64,000 nt of DNA. Origin: Halobacteriales archaeon QS_6_71_20 (GTDB lineage Archaea > Halobacteriota > Halobacteria > Halobacteriales > Haloferacaceae). The stretch covers positions 37,404 through 101,403 of the forward strand of contig PXRU01000012.1 in assembly GCA_003020945.1 (NCBI GenBank). The letters run 5' to 3'. A program made the position numbers and the translations under genes. Below the pieces are notes generated by a model. The model saw only the letters and a list, made by a program, of their open reading frames with translations, made no database searches and had not been told where the DNA came from. This document shows positions 17,081 through 26,527 of the stretch, piece after piece. Numbering within the stretch: the stretch's first letter is position 1; each line of letters starts with the position of its first letter.

Positions 17081-18232
17081 GTGCCCGACCCCACCGCCCG
17101 CGTCAGGAGCTGCGACCGATCGCGCATCCGGGTGATGTTCGACCTCGCGCAGGAACTCGAACGCGAGGGGCGCGACCTCGTCCGCCTGGAGGTGGGCGAG
17201 CCGGACTTCGACACCCCCGAACACGTCGTCGACGCCGCCGTCGCGGCCGCCCGCGGGGGCCACACCCACTACACCTCAAACGCCGGCCTGCCCGAACTCC
17301 GGGCGGCGATCGCCGACACCCTCGCCCGCGAGTACGACGTGCGCCACGACGCCGACGGGATACTCACGACCACCGGCGGGATGGAGGCGCTCCATCTCGC
17401 GGTGCTCGCGACCGCCGACCCGGACTCGGAGGTGCTCGTCCCCTCGCCCGCGTGGCCGAACTACTGGACGCAGGCGCGCCTGGCCGACGCCGTCCCCGTC
17501 GAGGTGCCGATGCCGGCGCCGGACTACGATCTGGACGCCGACACGCTGATCGCGGAGATGGACGACGACACCGCGGTCGTGATGCTGTGTTCCCCCTCGA
17601 ACCCGACCGGCCGCGTCGCCGACCCCGGCGAGGTCCGGGCGGTCGTCGACGCCGCCGCCGACCGCGACGCGTACGTGATCGCCGACGAGGTGTACGCGAA
17701 GCTCACCTACGACTGCGACCCGCGGGGCGTCGCGGCGCTGACGGGCCACCCCGACCACGTGCTCACGGTCGGCTCCTGCTCGAAGACGTACGCGATGACG
17801 GGCTGGCGCGTCGGCTGGCTCGCGGGCGACCCCGCCGTCGTCGACGAGGCGACGAAGGTGCGGGAGTCCACGACCGCCTGCACCGGCAGCGTCGCCCAGC
17901 ACGCCGCCGTCGCCGCGCTCACCGGCCCGCAGGAGCCGGTGGAGACGATGTACGCCGCCTTTCGCGAGCGCCGCGACTACGTCGCCGACCGCCTCGCCGA
18001 CATGGACGGCGTGACCGCGCCCGAACCGGAGGGCGCCTTCTACGCGTTCCTGAACCCCGACACCGAGGAGGCGAGCCTCCCGCTGGCGAGACGACTGTGC
18101 GAGGAGGCGGGCGTCGTACTCGCGCCCGGCGACGGCTTCGGCGAGGCCGGCGAGGGACAGCTCCGGCTCTCGTTCGCCAACTCGATGGCGCGACTGGAGG
18201 AGGGGCTCGACCGGATCGAGGCGGCGCTGTAG
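17081..18232 (+). CDS. Class I/II pyridoxal-phosphate aminotransferase
   Basis: 383-residue fold-type I PLP enzyme, aspartate/aromatic aminotransferase-like. Seen: LEVGEPDFDTPEHV (about 38-51), TTGGMEALHLAV (cofactor-phosphate loop), CSPSNPTGRV, IADEVYAKLTYD and the Schiff-base lysine in SCSKTYAMTGWRVGWLAG (about 229-246); the terminal QLRLSFANSM carries the substrate-carboxylate arginine. GTG start at 17081 lies 30 bases after the preceding stop. The amino-acid pair cannot be read with certainty. The next gene faces it from the other strand. Confidence 0.92.
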   Translation: MPDPTARVRSCDRSRIRVMFDLAQELEREGRDLVRLEVGEPDFDTPEHVVDAAVAAARGGHTHYTSNAGLPELRAAIADTLAREYDVRHDADGILTTTGGMEALHLAVLATADPDSEVLVPSPAWPNYWTQARLADAVPVEVPMPAPDYDLDADTLIAEMDDDTAVVMLCSPSNPTGRVADPGEVRAVVDAAADRDAYVIADEVYAKLTYDCDPRGVAALTGHPDHVLTVGSCSKTYAMTGWRVGWLAGDPAVVDEATKVRESTTACTGSVAQHAAVAALTGPQEPVETMYAAFRERRDYVADRLADMDGVTAPEPEGAFYAFLNPDTEEASLPLARRLCEEAGVVLAPGDGFGEAGEGQLRLSFANSMARLEEGLDRIEAAL

Positions 18233-18259
18233 CGGCGTCAGTGCGGCGACCCGGGACGG

Positions 18260-18994
18260 CTACCGCATCAGCTCCCCGCCGTTGACGTTCAGCGTCTCGC
18301 CGGTGACGAACCGCGCGTCACGGAGGTACGCGACCGCCTCGGCGATGTCCGTCGGCTGGCCGTAGCGGCCTACCGGGATCTCCGCGAGTTCCGCCCGTTT
18401 CTCCTCGGCGGTCCGGTCGCTCGTCATGTCGGTCTCGACGTGGCCCGGCGCGACGGCGTTCACCCGGACCTCCGGCGCGAAGTCGCGGGCGTGACTCTTC
18501 GTCACCGACAGCAGCGCCCCCTTCGAGCCGGCGTAGTGCACCTCGATCGGCGCGCCGGTGTACGCCAGGATCGAGGAGACGTTCGTCACCGAGGGGGTGG
18601 GGTCGGCGTCGCTCTCGCGGAGGTGCGGGAGCGCGGCCTTGGTGACGGCGAACACGGAGTTGACGTTCACGTCCATCACGCGGTCGAAGTCCGCAGGATC
18701 GAGGTCCGCGGTGTGGACGTGCTGGTCGATCCCGGCGTTGTTGACGACATGGTCGAGGCCCCCCAGCTCCGCGACCGTCTCGTCGACGAGGCGGGCGGCG
18801 GCGTCCGGGTCGGAGACGTCGGCCCGGACGACCGTCGCCTCCCGGCCCCGCTCGCGGACCGCCGCGGCGGTCTCCGCGGCCGCGTCGGCGGAGGTGTGGT
18901 AGTTGACCGCGACGTCGTGGCCGTCGGCCGCGAACCGCTCGGCGACGGCGGCGCCGATACCCCGGGAGGAGCCGGTGACGAGTGCGACTGACAC
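18260..18994 (-). CDS. SDR-family oxidoreductase (FabG-like)
   Basis: 244-residue classical short-chain dehydrogenase. Cofactor motif ALVTGSSRGIGAAVAERF (about 4-21) and NNAG; catalytic Ser, Tyr and Lys in VSSILAYTGAPIEVHYAGSKGALL (the Tyr-x-x-x-Lys is YAGSK); VNAVAPGHVETDM is the PG motif; ends with VTGETLNVNGGELMR. This is the 3-oxoacyl-ACP reductase-like arrangement, NADP(H) likely because of the sequence after strand 2, but haloarchaeal relatives serve in many pathways. Single gene, divergent from the molybdopterin oxidoreductase. Confidence 0.9.
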   Translation of the reverse strand: MSVALVTGSSRGIGAAVAERFAADGHDVAVNYHTSADAAAETAAAVRERGREATVVRADVSDPDAAARLVDETVAELGGLDHVVNNAGIDQHVHTADLDPADFDRVMDVNVNSVFAVTKAALPHLRESDADPTPSVTNVSSILAYTGAPIEVHYAGSKGALLSVTKSHARDFAPEVRVNAVAPGHVETDMTSDRTAEEKRAELAEIPVGRYGQPTDIAEAVAYLRDARFVTGETLNVNGGELMR

Positions 18995-19110
18995 ACCGGA
19001 CCGACGGCCGAGCGGGACTTGGGCGTTGCCGTCGCGGCCGTCCGTCGAACGCCGGCGCCGGCGCGCGTCCCGCCGGCGGACCTATCTCCCTCGAACGCGT
19101 ACGTCCGCTC

Positions 19111-20159
19111 GTGTCGAAGCGTTCCGCCCGCGGCGCCCTCGCCCGCGTCCGGACCGCCCTCGGCGACGCGCTCGCCCGGGTAGTGCCGCGGCCGCGCGTC
19201 GTCGACTGGGCGATCGCGGTCGCCGTCGCCGTCGAGGTCGCCTCCGGCCTCTACTCGTTCACCCGGGGCACCCCCGACGGCGCGTGGGTGTTCTGGCTCC
19301 ACTCGGCCGTGGGGCTGACGCTCGCGGGGCTGGTGGCGTGCAAGCTGTGGCGGGTGCGCCGGCGCGTCACGAGCGCGGCGGCGTGGGACCGCTTCACGCC
19401 CGTCTCCGTGCTCCAGGCGGTCGTCACCCTGGTCGTCCTGGGAACGGGCGTGTTCTGGGTGCTCGGCGGCAACGTCCCGATCCTCGCGTGGACCACCCTC
19501 AACCTCCACGTCGGGCTCGGCCTGCTGCTGGTGCCGCTGGTGCTGTGGCATCTCCGGGGGCGCTACCACTCCCCGCGGGCGGTGGACGCCGACCGGCGGG
19601 CCGCGCTGCGGGCGGGCGCGCTGCTGGTCGCCGGGACGGCGGCATGGCGCGCGACCGAGGCGGCCGACCGCGCGCCGTCACCTCGTGGGTCGCCGACGAC
19701 CCCGACCCGGTCGACCGGGGCGAGTGGACCCTCACCGTGGGCGGGCTGGTCGAGGAGGAACTGGACCTCGCGTACGAGGCGGTCGCCGCCGGCGGGCCGG
19801 ACGTGACGGTGTCGGCGACGCTCGACTGCACCTCCGGCTGGTACACCCACCAGCGCTGGGGCGGCGTCCGCATCGGCGACCTCCTCGCGGCGGCGGGCGC
19901 GAGCGACGACGCGCGCTACGTCCGGTTCACCTCGGTGACGGGCTACCGCTGGTCGCTCCCGGTCGCGGAGGCCCGGGACGCCCTGCTTGCGACGCACGTC
20001 CGCGGGGAGCCGCTGTCGCACGGCCACGGCGGCCCCGCGCGTCTGGTGGCGCCCGACCGCCGGGGGTTCCAGTGGGTGAAGTGGGTCGAGTCGGTCGAGG
20101 TGCGCGAGCGCGGCGACCCGACGCAGTGGCTCGTGACGCTGATCTCCGGGTTCGAGTAG
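19111..20159 (+). pseudogene. Molybdopterin-dependent oxidoreductase with membrane anchor, frameshifted
   Basis: From GTG 19111 the first frame encodes a cytochrome-b561-like membrane domain: VDWAIAVAVAVEVASGLYSF, FWLHSAVGLTLAGLVACKLW, VLQAVVTLVVLGTGVFWVLG and NLHVGLGLLLVPLVLWHLRG. At about 19660-19680 the frame must change to reach the sulfite-oxidase-like domain: VTSWVADDPDPVDRGEW, SATLDCTSGWYTHQRWGGV with the molybdenum-binding Cys, YRWSLPVAEARD and GGPARLVAPDRRGFQWVKWV. The linker seen in relatives (RRFTGSYE…FPVTSW) is missing, so about 20-25 residues plus the frame seem lost. Oxidises an unknown substrate at the cell surface in the family. Confidence 0.75.
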
Positions 20160-20268
20160 CGCGTCGCCGAGCGAACGACCCGAGCGAGGCGACAGCCGGC
20201 GACGGTGAGGTCAGTGAGCCGAACCGCCCGAACGGACGTTCTCGGGGGTCCGACCGAGGACGGCTCGT

Positions 20269-20820
20269 TCACTCCTCGTCGCCGCCGTAGGCGGTAGCGT
20301 CAACGGCAACACCGTCGGCATCGACACCGTCGACCGCCGCGGCGTCGGCGCCGCTCGGACTGACGAGGTGGACGTGCCCGTCGGACGCCACCGCGTCGGC
20401 GACGCTGGCGGGGAAAAACGGCGCCTCGGCCGCGCGCAGCTCCGGGAGCGTCCGCCAGTACGCCTCGTACTCGAACGGGTCGTCGCCGTCGCCCTCGACG
20501 CCCGCGAACCGTTCGCGGTCGTACAGCGCGCCGTCGGCGAACGTCGCCTCGCGCACGACCGCGAACTCGTGGCGGGCGTCGCCGTCCCACTCGAACAGGT
20601 TCTCGACGGTGCAGACCGTCGGGCCGGCCTCGACGGCGACGCCCAGCTCCTCGCGGAACTCCCGCTCCAGCGCCGTGTCGCTGGGTTCGCCGGGGTGGAT
20701 CCCCCCGCCGATGAAGCGGTGGAAGTGGGTGTCGTCGGTTCCCGGGAGTCGCTGGACGAGGTACTCGTCCGTGTCCGGACGGGCGACGGCGCCGAGGGCG
20801 ACGCCGCGGATGTCGGGCAT
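20269..20820 (-). CDS. NUDIX hydrolase
   Basis: 183-residue pyrophosphohydrolase. The Nudix box is clear: FIGGGIHPGEPSDTALEREFREELGV (quoted in part: GGGIHPGEPSDTALE, REFREELG), about 36-61, with the glycine, glutamates and REEL core. The surrounding fold (LVQRLPGTDDTHFHRF before, TVENLFEWDGDARHEF after) is standard. Relatives that read 'TVENLF' act on nucleotide-type substrates, but none can be assigned. A low-complexity Ala/Asp tail (residues 160-183) follows. Start ATG at 20820. Confidence 0.9.
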   Translation of the reverse strand: MPDIRGVALGAVARPDTDEYLVQRLPGTDDTHFHRFIGGGIHPGEPSDTALEREFREELGVAVEAGPTVCTVENLFEWDGDARHEFAVVREATFADGALYDRERFAGVEGDGDDPFEYEAYWRTLPELRAAEAPFFPASVADAVASDGHVHLVSPSGADAAAVDGVDADGVAVDATAYGGDEE

Positions 20821-21024
20821 GATCAGCGTGTGATCCGTGGGTGAGCGTAGTGATGTTGATCCGTTCGTGTCCGTCGGGACGACCGCACCCGCGACAGCGA
20901 CCGCGAGCGTCCCCGTTCAGCCCCGCCCGAGGACAGAACGGGGATCGTTCCGGCGGCGCTCCGGATACCCCCTTCCCCGGACGCCGGACTCGGAGACGGG
21001 GTGTCGTGGTCGTCGCCGCCGGGG

Positions 21025-21891
21025 TCACCCGAGGTCGCCCTCGCGGATCGCGCGCTCGGCCTCCGCCAGCGCGGCCTCGCGGTCGAACGCCTCGACGACC
21101 TCCCGGATTTCCTCGTCGCTCGCGTCCGCGAGGTCGCGAGCGTGGCGAGTGACGTTCGGCACCGCCCGAATGATGTTGTCGACGACGGGGACAGCGGCGA
21201 CCTGCGCCGACCGGCTCATGGGGTTGAGGTCGATCACGATCTCGGTCTTGCCCATCGCGCCTAACGCCTCCGCGCGGTCGCCGTCCTCCAGCGGAACGAC
21301 CACCACGTCGGCGTCGGCGATGCCGTCGGCGTCGACCGTCGCGCGCTCGTGGCTCAGGCCGGGGATCCGGCCGTCCGCCGTCAGGCCCTTCACCTCGCTC
21401 GCGCCGTGCTCGCGGAGGTGGTCGGCGATGGCCGCCATGCGCCCGGGCGTGCGGTTGAACAGGTTCACCTCGACGTCGGCGTCCGTCGCCTCCGCGAGGT
21501 CGACGACCTCCCCGGGCACCAGCGCCGCGACGTTGCCGTTCACGGAGACGACCGGGTGCTCCGCCAGCAGGAGGTGGGCGGCCGCCGCGCGGGCGGCGTC
21601 GTCCGCCGAGGGGAGCGTCTCCTCGCCCAGTAGGTAGTCGAACGCCTCGCCGCGCCCCTCCGCGATCAGCCCCTGTTTCGAGGTGATCCCTCGCTCCACC
21701 CCGCGCTCGATACGGTGGCGGGTGAGCAGCGACTGGCGGCGGGGGTGGTCCTCCGGGATCTCCGACTCGTGCTCGGGGTCGGCGGGGACCTCGGGGTCGC
21801 TCGGGACCGCTGAGTCCCCGTCGCCGTCGACGGAGCCGGAGTCGGGCTCTGGGTCGAAGTCGGAGTCGGGATCGGCCGCCTCGTCGGTCAT
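21025..21891 (-). CDS. 4-phosphopantoate-beta-alanine ligase (archaeal PPS)
   Basis: 288-residue archaeal phosphopantothenate synthetase: it joins 4-phosphopantoate and beta-alanine with ATP in CoA synthesis. An acidic haloarchaeal leader (about 1-48, Asp/Glu/Pro-rich) precedes the family core: HPRRQSLLTRHRIERGVERG, GLIAEGRGEAFDYLLGE, HPVVSVNGNVAALVPGEV, EVNLFNRTPGR and the C-terminal DLNPMSRSAQVAAVPVVDNI. Pairs with the pantoate kinase gene 69 bases away on the same strand, whose product is its substrate supplier; this pairing is strong support. Confidence 0.93.
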   Translation of the reverse strand: MTDEAADPDSDFDPEPDSGSVDGDGDSAVPSDPEVPADPEHESEIPEDHPRRQSLLTRHRIERGVERGITSKQGLIAEGRGEAFDYLLGEETLPSADDAARAAAAHLLLAEHPVVSVNGNVAALVPGEVVDLAEATDADVEVNLFNRTPGRMAAIADHLREHGASEVKGLTADGRIPGLSHERATVDADGIADADVVVVPLEDGDRAEALGAMGKTEIVIDLNPMSRSAQVAAVPVVDNIIRAVPNVTRHARDLADASDEEIREVVEAFDREAALAEAERAIREGDLG

Positions 21892-21960
21892 ACCCGGGAC
21901 TCGTGGGTCCGACGCGAAAAGCCCACCCGATCCGTCCCGGCGGCCCTCGCCGACGGCGGG

Positions 21961-22872
21961 CTACCCGTCCCGCGTCAGGGTCGCCCCCGTCGAGTGGATC
22001 GAACACGCCTCGGCGTCGTAGCCGGCGTCCGACAGGCCGGTGCCGAGCGCGTAGACGGTGCGACCGAGCATCGCCATGGAGGCGAGGCCGCCCTCGGCCT
22101 CGACGGCCTCGACGGCCTCGGCGACCTCCGGGACGAGCAGGCCGGCCTCGTCGGCGAACTCCCGGCCAGCCGCGAGCAGTTCCGGCACGCCCGGGCGACG
22201 CAACAGCCGCGTCAGCGCCGCCTCGCCCGCCTCGCGGACGGGAGCGAGATCGCCGCCGAGCACGCGCTCGGTCGACAGCTCGCCGAAGGAGACGTACTCG
22301 ACCCGGGGGCGGGCGGGCACGCCGTCCATCCGACCGTCCCCCGGCGCGCCCGGCTCCAGCCGGATCGGGAGGCCGCCGCGGAACTGGCCGACCACGTCGC
22401 CCAGGCCCGTCCCGGCGGCCGCCTCCGCCGTGTGGGCGACGCGCACGAGGTCGTTCTCGGTGCGGCCGAGGTCGAAGACGGCGTCGGCCGCCAGCGCAGT
22501 CGCGAGCGCGGCCGCCCCCGAGACGCCGAAGCCCGCCCCGACCGGCACGTCGCTTTCCACCTCGACTTCGGCGGCGGCGTTCAGCTCCGACAGCACGCGG
22601 TCGACCGGCTCCATCTCGGCGGGAACGCCGTCGAGCAGGAGGTCGGGGTCGGCGGTCGCCTCCCTCGTGCCCGCGGCGGAGCGGGCGTCCCCGCCCGCTC
22701 GGGGGGCGGTCCCGGCGTCCGGCGCGTCCTCGGGCGCGCGCACCGTCACCTCGACGCCGTCCGCCAGCGCCAGCCCCGCCCCGCGGGAGCCGGCGCGGGC
22801 GGGCGTCCGGTCGGGGTACGGCGCGAACAGGGCGGTGACGTGCCCCGGCGCGAACGCGGTCGCCTCGTCCAT
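21961..22872 (-). CDS. Pantoate kinase (GHMP family)
   Basis: 303-residue archaeal PoK, phosphorylating D-pantoate. The N-terminus ATAFAPGHVTALFAPY and SRGAGLALADGVEV, the GHMP loop VPVGAGFGVSGAAALATALA (about 151-170) and AEAAAGTGLGDVVGQFRGG are diagnostic; the C-terminal SMAMLGRTVYALGTGLSDAGY is also conserved. ATG at 22872 fits the family start; the frame is open further upstream but only through the cupin remnant on the other strand. It precedes the phosphopantothenate synthetase gene in the same orientation. Confidence 0.92.
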   Translation of the reverse strand: MDEATAFAPGHVTALFAPYPDRTPARAGSRGAGLALADGVEVTVRAPEDAPDAGTAPRAGGDARSAAGTREATADPDLLLDGVPAEMEPVDRVLSELNAAAEVEVESDVPVGAGFGVSGAAALATALAADAVFDLGRTENDLVRVAHTAEAAAGTGLGDVVGQFRGGLPIRLEPGAPGDGRMDGVPARPRVEYVSFGELSTERVLGGDLAPVREAGEAALTRLLRRPGVPELLAAGREFADEAGLLVPEVAEAVEAVEAEGGLASMAMLGRTVYALGTGLSDAGYDAEACSIHSTGATLTRDG

Positions 22873-22977
22873 ATCCGGCGAACCGGCGGGGCGCGAGTAT
22901 GGGTTTCGGTTCCGGGCGCCGCCGCCGGACCCGCGGGATTTCGTCGCCGGCCGCGGCCCCTCCTCCCATGGAGCACG

Positions 22978-23250
22978 TCGTCGACGACCTCGGCGACTCG
23001 CTGCAGCCGACAGCCGTGATGCGCACCTCACCGAGCCGCTTGGCTGTTCGGACCTCGCGATCGACTACTACGAGCTAGGGCCCCCGGCGACTCCGTCGCG
23101 TTCGCATACCACGCCCACGGGCTGCAGGCGGGGGTGTTCGCGTCCTCTCGGGCACCGCGACGTGGGTTGTCGGTCCCGAGCCGGACGCGGACGCCGACGA
23201 GGCGGACGGCGACCCCGACGGCCCCGGCTCGGTCGGCCTTGGCGCGGTCG
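22978..23250 (+). pseudogene. Decayed cupin-domain gene
   Basis: From ATG 22978 one reads EHVVDDLGDSLQPTAVMR, then after small indels LTEPLGCSDLAIDYYEL, then PGDSVAFAYHAHGLQ, then LSGTATWVVGPEPDADADEA. In order, but in several frames, these are the first two-thirds of a haloarchaeal cupin protein (the HAH region is the metal motif). At least three frame changes are needed (near 23035, 23080 and 23140), and the C-terminal cupin strands and zinc ribbon are not found. Multiple independent lesions indicate a true pseudogene rather than one error. Confidence 0.65.
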
Positions 23251-23313
23251 ATCCCAGTGAGAACGGGCGCGTTCGGCGATCCGGCGGACGAGCGAGGGCC
23301 GCGGGGGACGCGG

Positions 23314-24618
23314 CTACGGCGAGAGCCGCTGGCGGTCCCGCGGGAAGAGGACGGCCTCGCGGATGTTGTCGAGGTCGAGCATCGTCACGAGGAGGCGCTC
23401 GGCGCCCATCCCCCAGCCGGCGTGGGGCGGCACCCCGTAGCGGAACATCTCCGTGTAGTAGCCGAACTCCTCGGGGTCGAGTCCCTGCTGCTCGAACCCC
23501 TCGATGAGCCGGTCGTAGCGGTGTTCGCGCTGGCCGCCGGAGACGAGCTCCATCCGCGGGTGCATCATGTCGAAGCCGGTGGACGTCTCCTCGTCGTCGT
23601 CGTGGTCCTTGATGTAGAACGGCTTCACCTCGGAGGGCCAGTCGGCGACGAAGTAGTGCTCGCCGACCTCCCGGCCGAGGATGTGTTCGGCCTCCGTCGA
23701 GAGGTCGTCGCCCCAGACGAGGTGCTCGTCGAGCTCGCCGGTCGCGTTGACGCGGTCGAGCGCGTCCCGGTAGCTCAGACGGGGGAACTCGCCGTCGGGG
23801 ACCGCGAACTCGTCGGCGAGGCCGAGCGTCTCCAGCTCGTCGGCGCAGTCGTCCGCGACGGCCTCGTAGGCGGCCGTCGTCACCGCCTCGGCGACGTCCA
23901 TCGCCTCGGTGTGGTCACAGAAGGCGCCCTCGAAGTCGATGGAGGTGGCCTCGTTGAGATGGCGCGGCGTGTTGTGTTCCTCGGCGCGGAAGATCGGGCC
24001 GATCTCGAAGACGCGTTCGAGGTTGGAGCCGGCAAGCAGCTGCTTGAACAGCTGCGGGCTCTGGTTCATGAACGCCTCCTCGCCGAAGTAGGAGACGGGG
24101 AACAGCTCCGTGCCGCCCTCGGTGCCCGTGGCGACGATCTTCGGGGTGTTGATCTCGGTGGCGTCGTGCTCGCGGAACGCCTCGCGGACGGCACGCTGGA
24201 CCGCCGAGCGGATCCGGAAGATCGCCTGTACCTCCGGCTTCCGGAGGTCGAGCGTGCGGTTGTCAAGCCGGGTCGGCAGCTCCGCGTCCACCTTCCCGGA
24301 GGGGTCCAGCGGGAGTTCGGGGTCGGCGGCCGCGACGACCTCGATCGCCGTCGGGACGATCTCGACGCCGGTGGGGGCGCGCGGCTCCTCCTCCACGTCG
24401 CCCTCGACGCGCAGGACGGACTCGCGGTGGGCGTCCAGCCCGGTCTCCACGAGCGCGTCGTCCATCCCGTCCTTCTCCAGTTTCACCTGGATGCGCCCGC
24501 GCTTGTCCCGGAGAATGAGAAAGGCGATGCCGCCCAGGTCCCGCGTCTCGTGGAGCCACCCGGCGACGGTGACCGTCTCGCCGGGGGCTGCGTCCGCCGT
24601 GTAGGTGCGTCCGTGCAT
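23314..24618 (-). CDS. aspS: Aspartate--tRNA(Asp/Asn) ligase, archaeal type
   Basis: 434-residue class IIb synthetase. N-terminal OB-fold anticodon-binding domain ([20 protein letters not shown], about 16-35), then the class II core: motif 1 around [20 protein letters not shown], motif 2 [19 protein letters not shown] and motif 3 [20 protein letters not shown] near the end. [12 protein letters not shown] is the ATP/Asp pocket segment. Archaeal AspRS enzymes of this type are often non-discriminating and charge tRNA-Asn, which then needs the GatCAB amidotransferase; gatB is present at 34.4-35.8 kb, consistent with that route. Confidence 0.95.
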   Translation of the reverse strand: MHGRTYTADAAPGETVTVAGWLHETRDLGGIAFLILRDKRGRIQVKLEKDGMDDALVETGLDAHRESVLRVEGDVEEEPRAPTGVEIVPTAIEVVAAADPELPLDPSGKVDAELPTRLDNRTLDLRKPEVQAIFRIRSAVQRAVREAFREHDATEINTPKIVATGTEGGTELFPVSYFGEEAFMNQSPQLFKQLLAGSNLERVFEIGPIFRAEEHNTPRHLNEATSIDFEGAFCDHTEAMDVAEAVTTAAYEAVADDCADELETLGLADEFAVPDGEFPRLSYRDALDRVNATGELDEHLVWGDDLSTEAEHILGREVGEHYFVADWPSEVKPFYIKDHDDDEETSTGFDMMHPRMELVSGGQREHRYDRLIEGFEQQGLDPEEFGYYTEMFRYGVPPHAGWGMGAERLLVTMLDLDNIREAVLFPRDRQRLSP

Positions 24619-24709
24619 ACGGTTCGGTTCCGCCGCGAGGGTTTAAACTCGGTCGATCCGTGCTGTCACGCCTCCGCAAGGCATATCCGGCGCGACGGCG
24701 CGGCGAGCG

Positions 24710-24976
24710 TCACTCCCGCCGGGGTGTCGAGTCGTACTCGCTGGCGCCGAACAGTCGCCGGCAGGCGCCGTAGCCCAGCATGAACATCCCCGGGACGACC
24801 GCGACGGCGGCGACCGCCCGCTCGGCCGGGGGCGCCGGCACGAGGAGGTACACCGCCGCCCCGATCGCGAGCGCGACCGCGAACGGGCCGTACCGCACGG
24901 CCGACGACTCGCCGTCGAACGTCCCGATGCCGCTTTTCGACTCCGCCCCGTCTCCGTGATCCGTCTCCTCCGACAT
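24710..24976 (-). CDS. Small two-helix membrane protein (DUF7315-like)
   Basis: 88-residue protein with an acidic N-terminus (SEETDHGDGAESKSG) and two hydrophobic segments: RYGPFAVALAIGAAVYLLVP (about 28-47) and AVAAVAVVPGMFMLGYGACR (about 54-73), then a charged tail. ATG at 24976 fits haloarchaeal relatives of this small family. No enzymatic motif. It lies between aspS and the GGGP synthase gene on the same strand. Confidence 0.75.
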   Translation of the reverse strand: MSEETDHGDGAESKSGIGTFDGESSAVRYGPFAVALAIGAAVYLLVPAPPAERAVAAVAVVPGMFMLGYGACRRLFGASEYDSTPRRE

Positions 24977-25140
24977 CGACGGATCGTGGGGCTCCAGCGG
25001 CCTAAATCGCGCGGCCGCCGCGATCGAGAGCCGGCGGGCCGAAGCGGGCGAAGCCGGAGAAGCGACCGGGAGGAAGGGAGCCGAGCCGGGGCGAGAGGCG
25101 GGAAAGATGAAGAGCGGACCGAGCGTGGAGCGGGCGCGGC

Positions 25141-25869
25141 TCAGACGTCGGGCGTCCCGGTCTCCGCGTGGGCGTCGTTCGCGCCCTCGACGGTGTCGCG
25201 GACGGCGTCGCTCCCCTCGTCGTGGAGGAGGTCCCCGACGACGACGGTGTCGGACACCTCGCCCATGGCGTAGGCGTCGTCGTAGTCGTGGACGCCGCCG
25301 CCGTAGAAGAGGGTGGCCTCCTCGAGCGCCTCGTGGGCGGCCCGCACCGTCTCGCGGTCGCCCAGCGTGCCGGAGTACTCGACGTAGACGATGTCCTGTC
25401 CGAACATCCGTTCGGCGACGCGGGCGTACGCGCCCACCTCGTCGGGCGCAAGGTCGCAGTCGGCGGACGTGAGCCGGGCCGCGGAGGCGTCGGGGTTGAG
25501 CACGATGTACGCCTCCGTGTGGGTGCGCGCCCAGTCGAGGTCGTCGGCGATCCGCACCCACTCCTTGTGGGCGCCGGTGATCCAGAACGGCTCGCCGGCG
25601 TTGAACACCGTCGGGATGAGGTAGCCGTCGAGCGCCTCGTCCTCGACGACGACCGCCGGGTTCGACGGCTCCTGGTACAGCGGCACGTCGTGGGCCTTGC
25701 ACGCCTCGATGACGCGGGTCGCCTTCTCGGAGGTGACGTCGAGGGTGCCGCCGATCTCGACCGCGTCCGTGCCGGTGCGGCAGGCGTCCGCGAACGTCTC
25801 GTCGCCGTACAGTTCCTTGTCCGGGTCGATCTTCAGGACGTGGTCCCACTCGGCCCACGGCGCGCTCAT
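25141..25869 (-). CDS. Phosphoglycerol geranylgeranyltransferase (GGGP synthase)
   Basis: 242-residue TIM-barrel prenyltransferase making the first ether bond of archaeal membrane lipids, between glycerol-1-phosphate and geranylgeranyl diphosphate. Motifs: [11 protein letters not shown] at the start, [14 protein letters not shown] (about 36-49), [38 protein letters not shown] and the phosphate-binding end [34 protein letters not shown]. The KIDPDK start marks the haloarchaeal group I enzymes. Monocistronic by spacing. Confidence 0.95.
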   Translation of the reverse strand: MSAPWAEWDHVLKIDPDKELYGDETFADACRTGTDAVEIGGTLDVTSEKATRVIEACKAHDVPLYQEPSNPAVVVEDEALDGYLIPTVFNAGEPFWITGAHKEWVRIADDLDWARTHTEAYIVLNPDASAARLTSADCDLAPDEVGAYARVAERMFGQDIVYVEYSGTLGDRETVRAAHEALEEATLFYGGGVHDYDDAYAMGEVSDTVVVGDLLHDEGSDAVRDTVEGANDAHAETGTPDV

Positions 25870-26124
25870 GTCGACTATGGGTGGTGTGAGGACGGGTAAA
25901 AAGGGCGTGGATGCGGGAGAGAGGCGATCGTCGGGGGAATCCGACCTACGCTGTCGAGATACTCTCCCGTAACGGTGCGTCGTATTCGGGCGACAGCGTC
26001 CGTCGGAGGGTCGGTCCGGAGGGCCGCGGCTGAATATACGTTCAGTCAGTCATAAACGTACTGCTGTTCGGCGACGCCGAACGGGACCCGGTTCGGTCCC
26101 CCGCGGGGGCCGCCCGCCGGGGAC

Positions 26125-26313
26125 TCACTGCCCGTCCGCGATCGAGACGACCGGCCCCTCCCCACACTCCGGGCAGGCCTCGTGGTCCGTCCGGAACCGC
26201 TCCTCACACGCCCGACAGCGGTAGTCCGCGCTCCGCTCGGCCTCCCGCTTCGCGTCCTGTTTGAACTGTTCGACCGTCCGCCCGATCCGTTCGAAGAACC
26301 CCATCGGTCCCAT
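26125..26313 (-). CDS. Small zinc-ribbon protein (62 aa)
   Basis: From ATG at 26313: GPMGFFERIGRTVEQFKQDA, then RSADYRCRACEERFRTDHEA, CPECGEGPVVSIADGQ. An amphipathic N-terminal helix followed by a CxxC...CxxC zinc ribbon, a layout common among small haloarchaeal proteins of unknown role. A second ATG (MGFFERIG) nine bases on could be the true start. The proximal upstream DNA contains AAAAGCG as a possible promoter element. Flanked by repeat-rich, gene-free DNA. Confidence 0.75.
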   Translation of the reverse strand: MGPMGFFERIGRTVEQFKQDAKREAERSADYRCRACEERFRTDHEACPECGEGPVVSIADGQ

Positions 26314-26489
26314 GCATTGAGTACGACCGGGGAGAAAAGCGTTGGCCGGATCGGCGCTCCGGCCGTTCGAGGGGCGGAACGCGAGCGAACTCCCCAGCAA
26401 GCGAGCGAAGCGACCGAGCGGGCCGACGACCGGGCGGCGGCGATGTCGCCGAATCCAGGGAGGAATGTGTCCGACTCGCGCTCTGTCGA

Positions 26490-26508
26490 GGGCCGGCGAA
26501 GCCGGCCC
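26490..26508 (-). terminator. Perfect 8-bp hairpin after topA
   Basis: GGGCCGGC GAA GCCGGCCC, a perfect stem with a three-base loop located 20 bases after the topA stop on the minus strand. It could help termination or stabilise the 3' end. Archaeal termination mostly needs U-rich tracts, which are not obvious here, so the role is a guess. Confidence 0.4.
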
Positions 26509-26527
26509 ACGGCGTAGACGGCGGGTG

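Noticed and set aside
20300-23026. Minus-strand open frame of about 900 codons across the NUDIX, PPS and pantoate kinase genes
   Set aside because: Arginine/glycine-rich low-complexity shadow; the real genes are in other frames with clear domains.
25870-26124. Possible small RNA or gene between the GGGP synthase and zinc-ribbon genes
   Set aside because: Some inverted sequence (GTTCGGCGACGCCGAAC at about 26064-26080) but no promoter spacing, conserved RNA motif or protein-like frame; evidence too weak.
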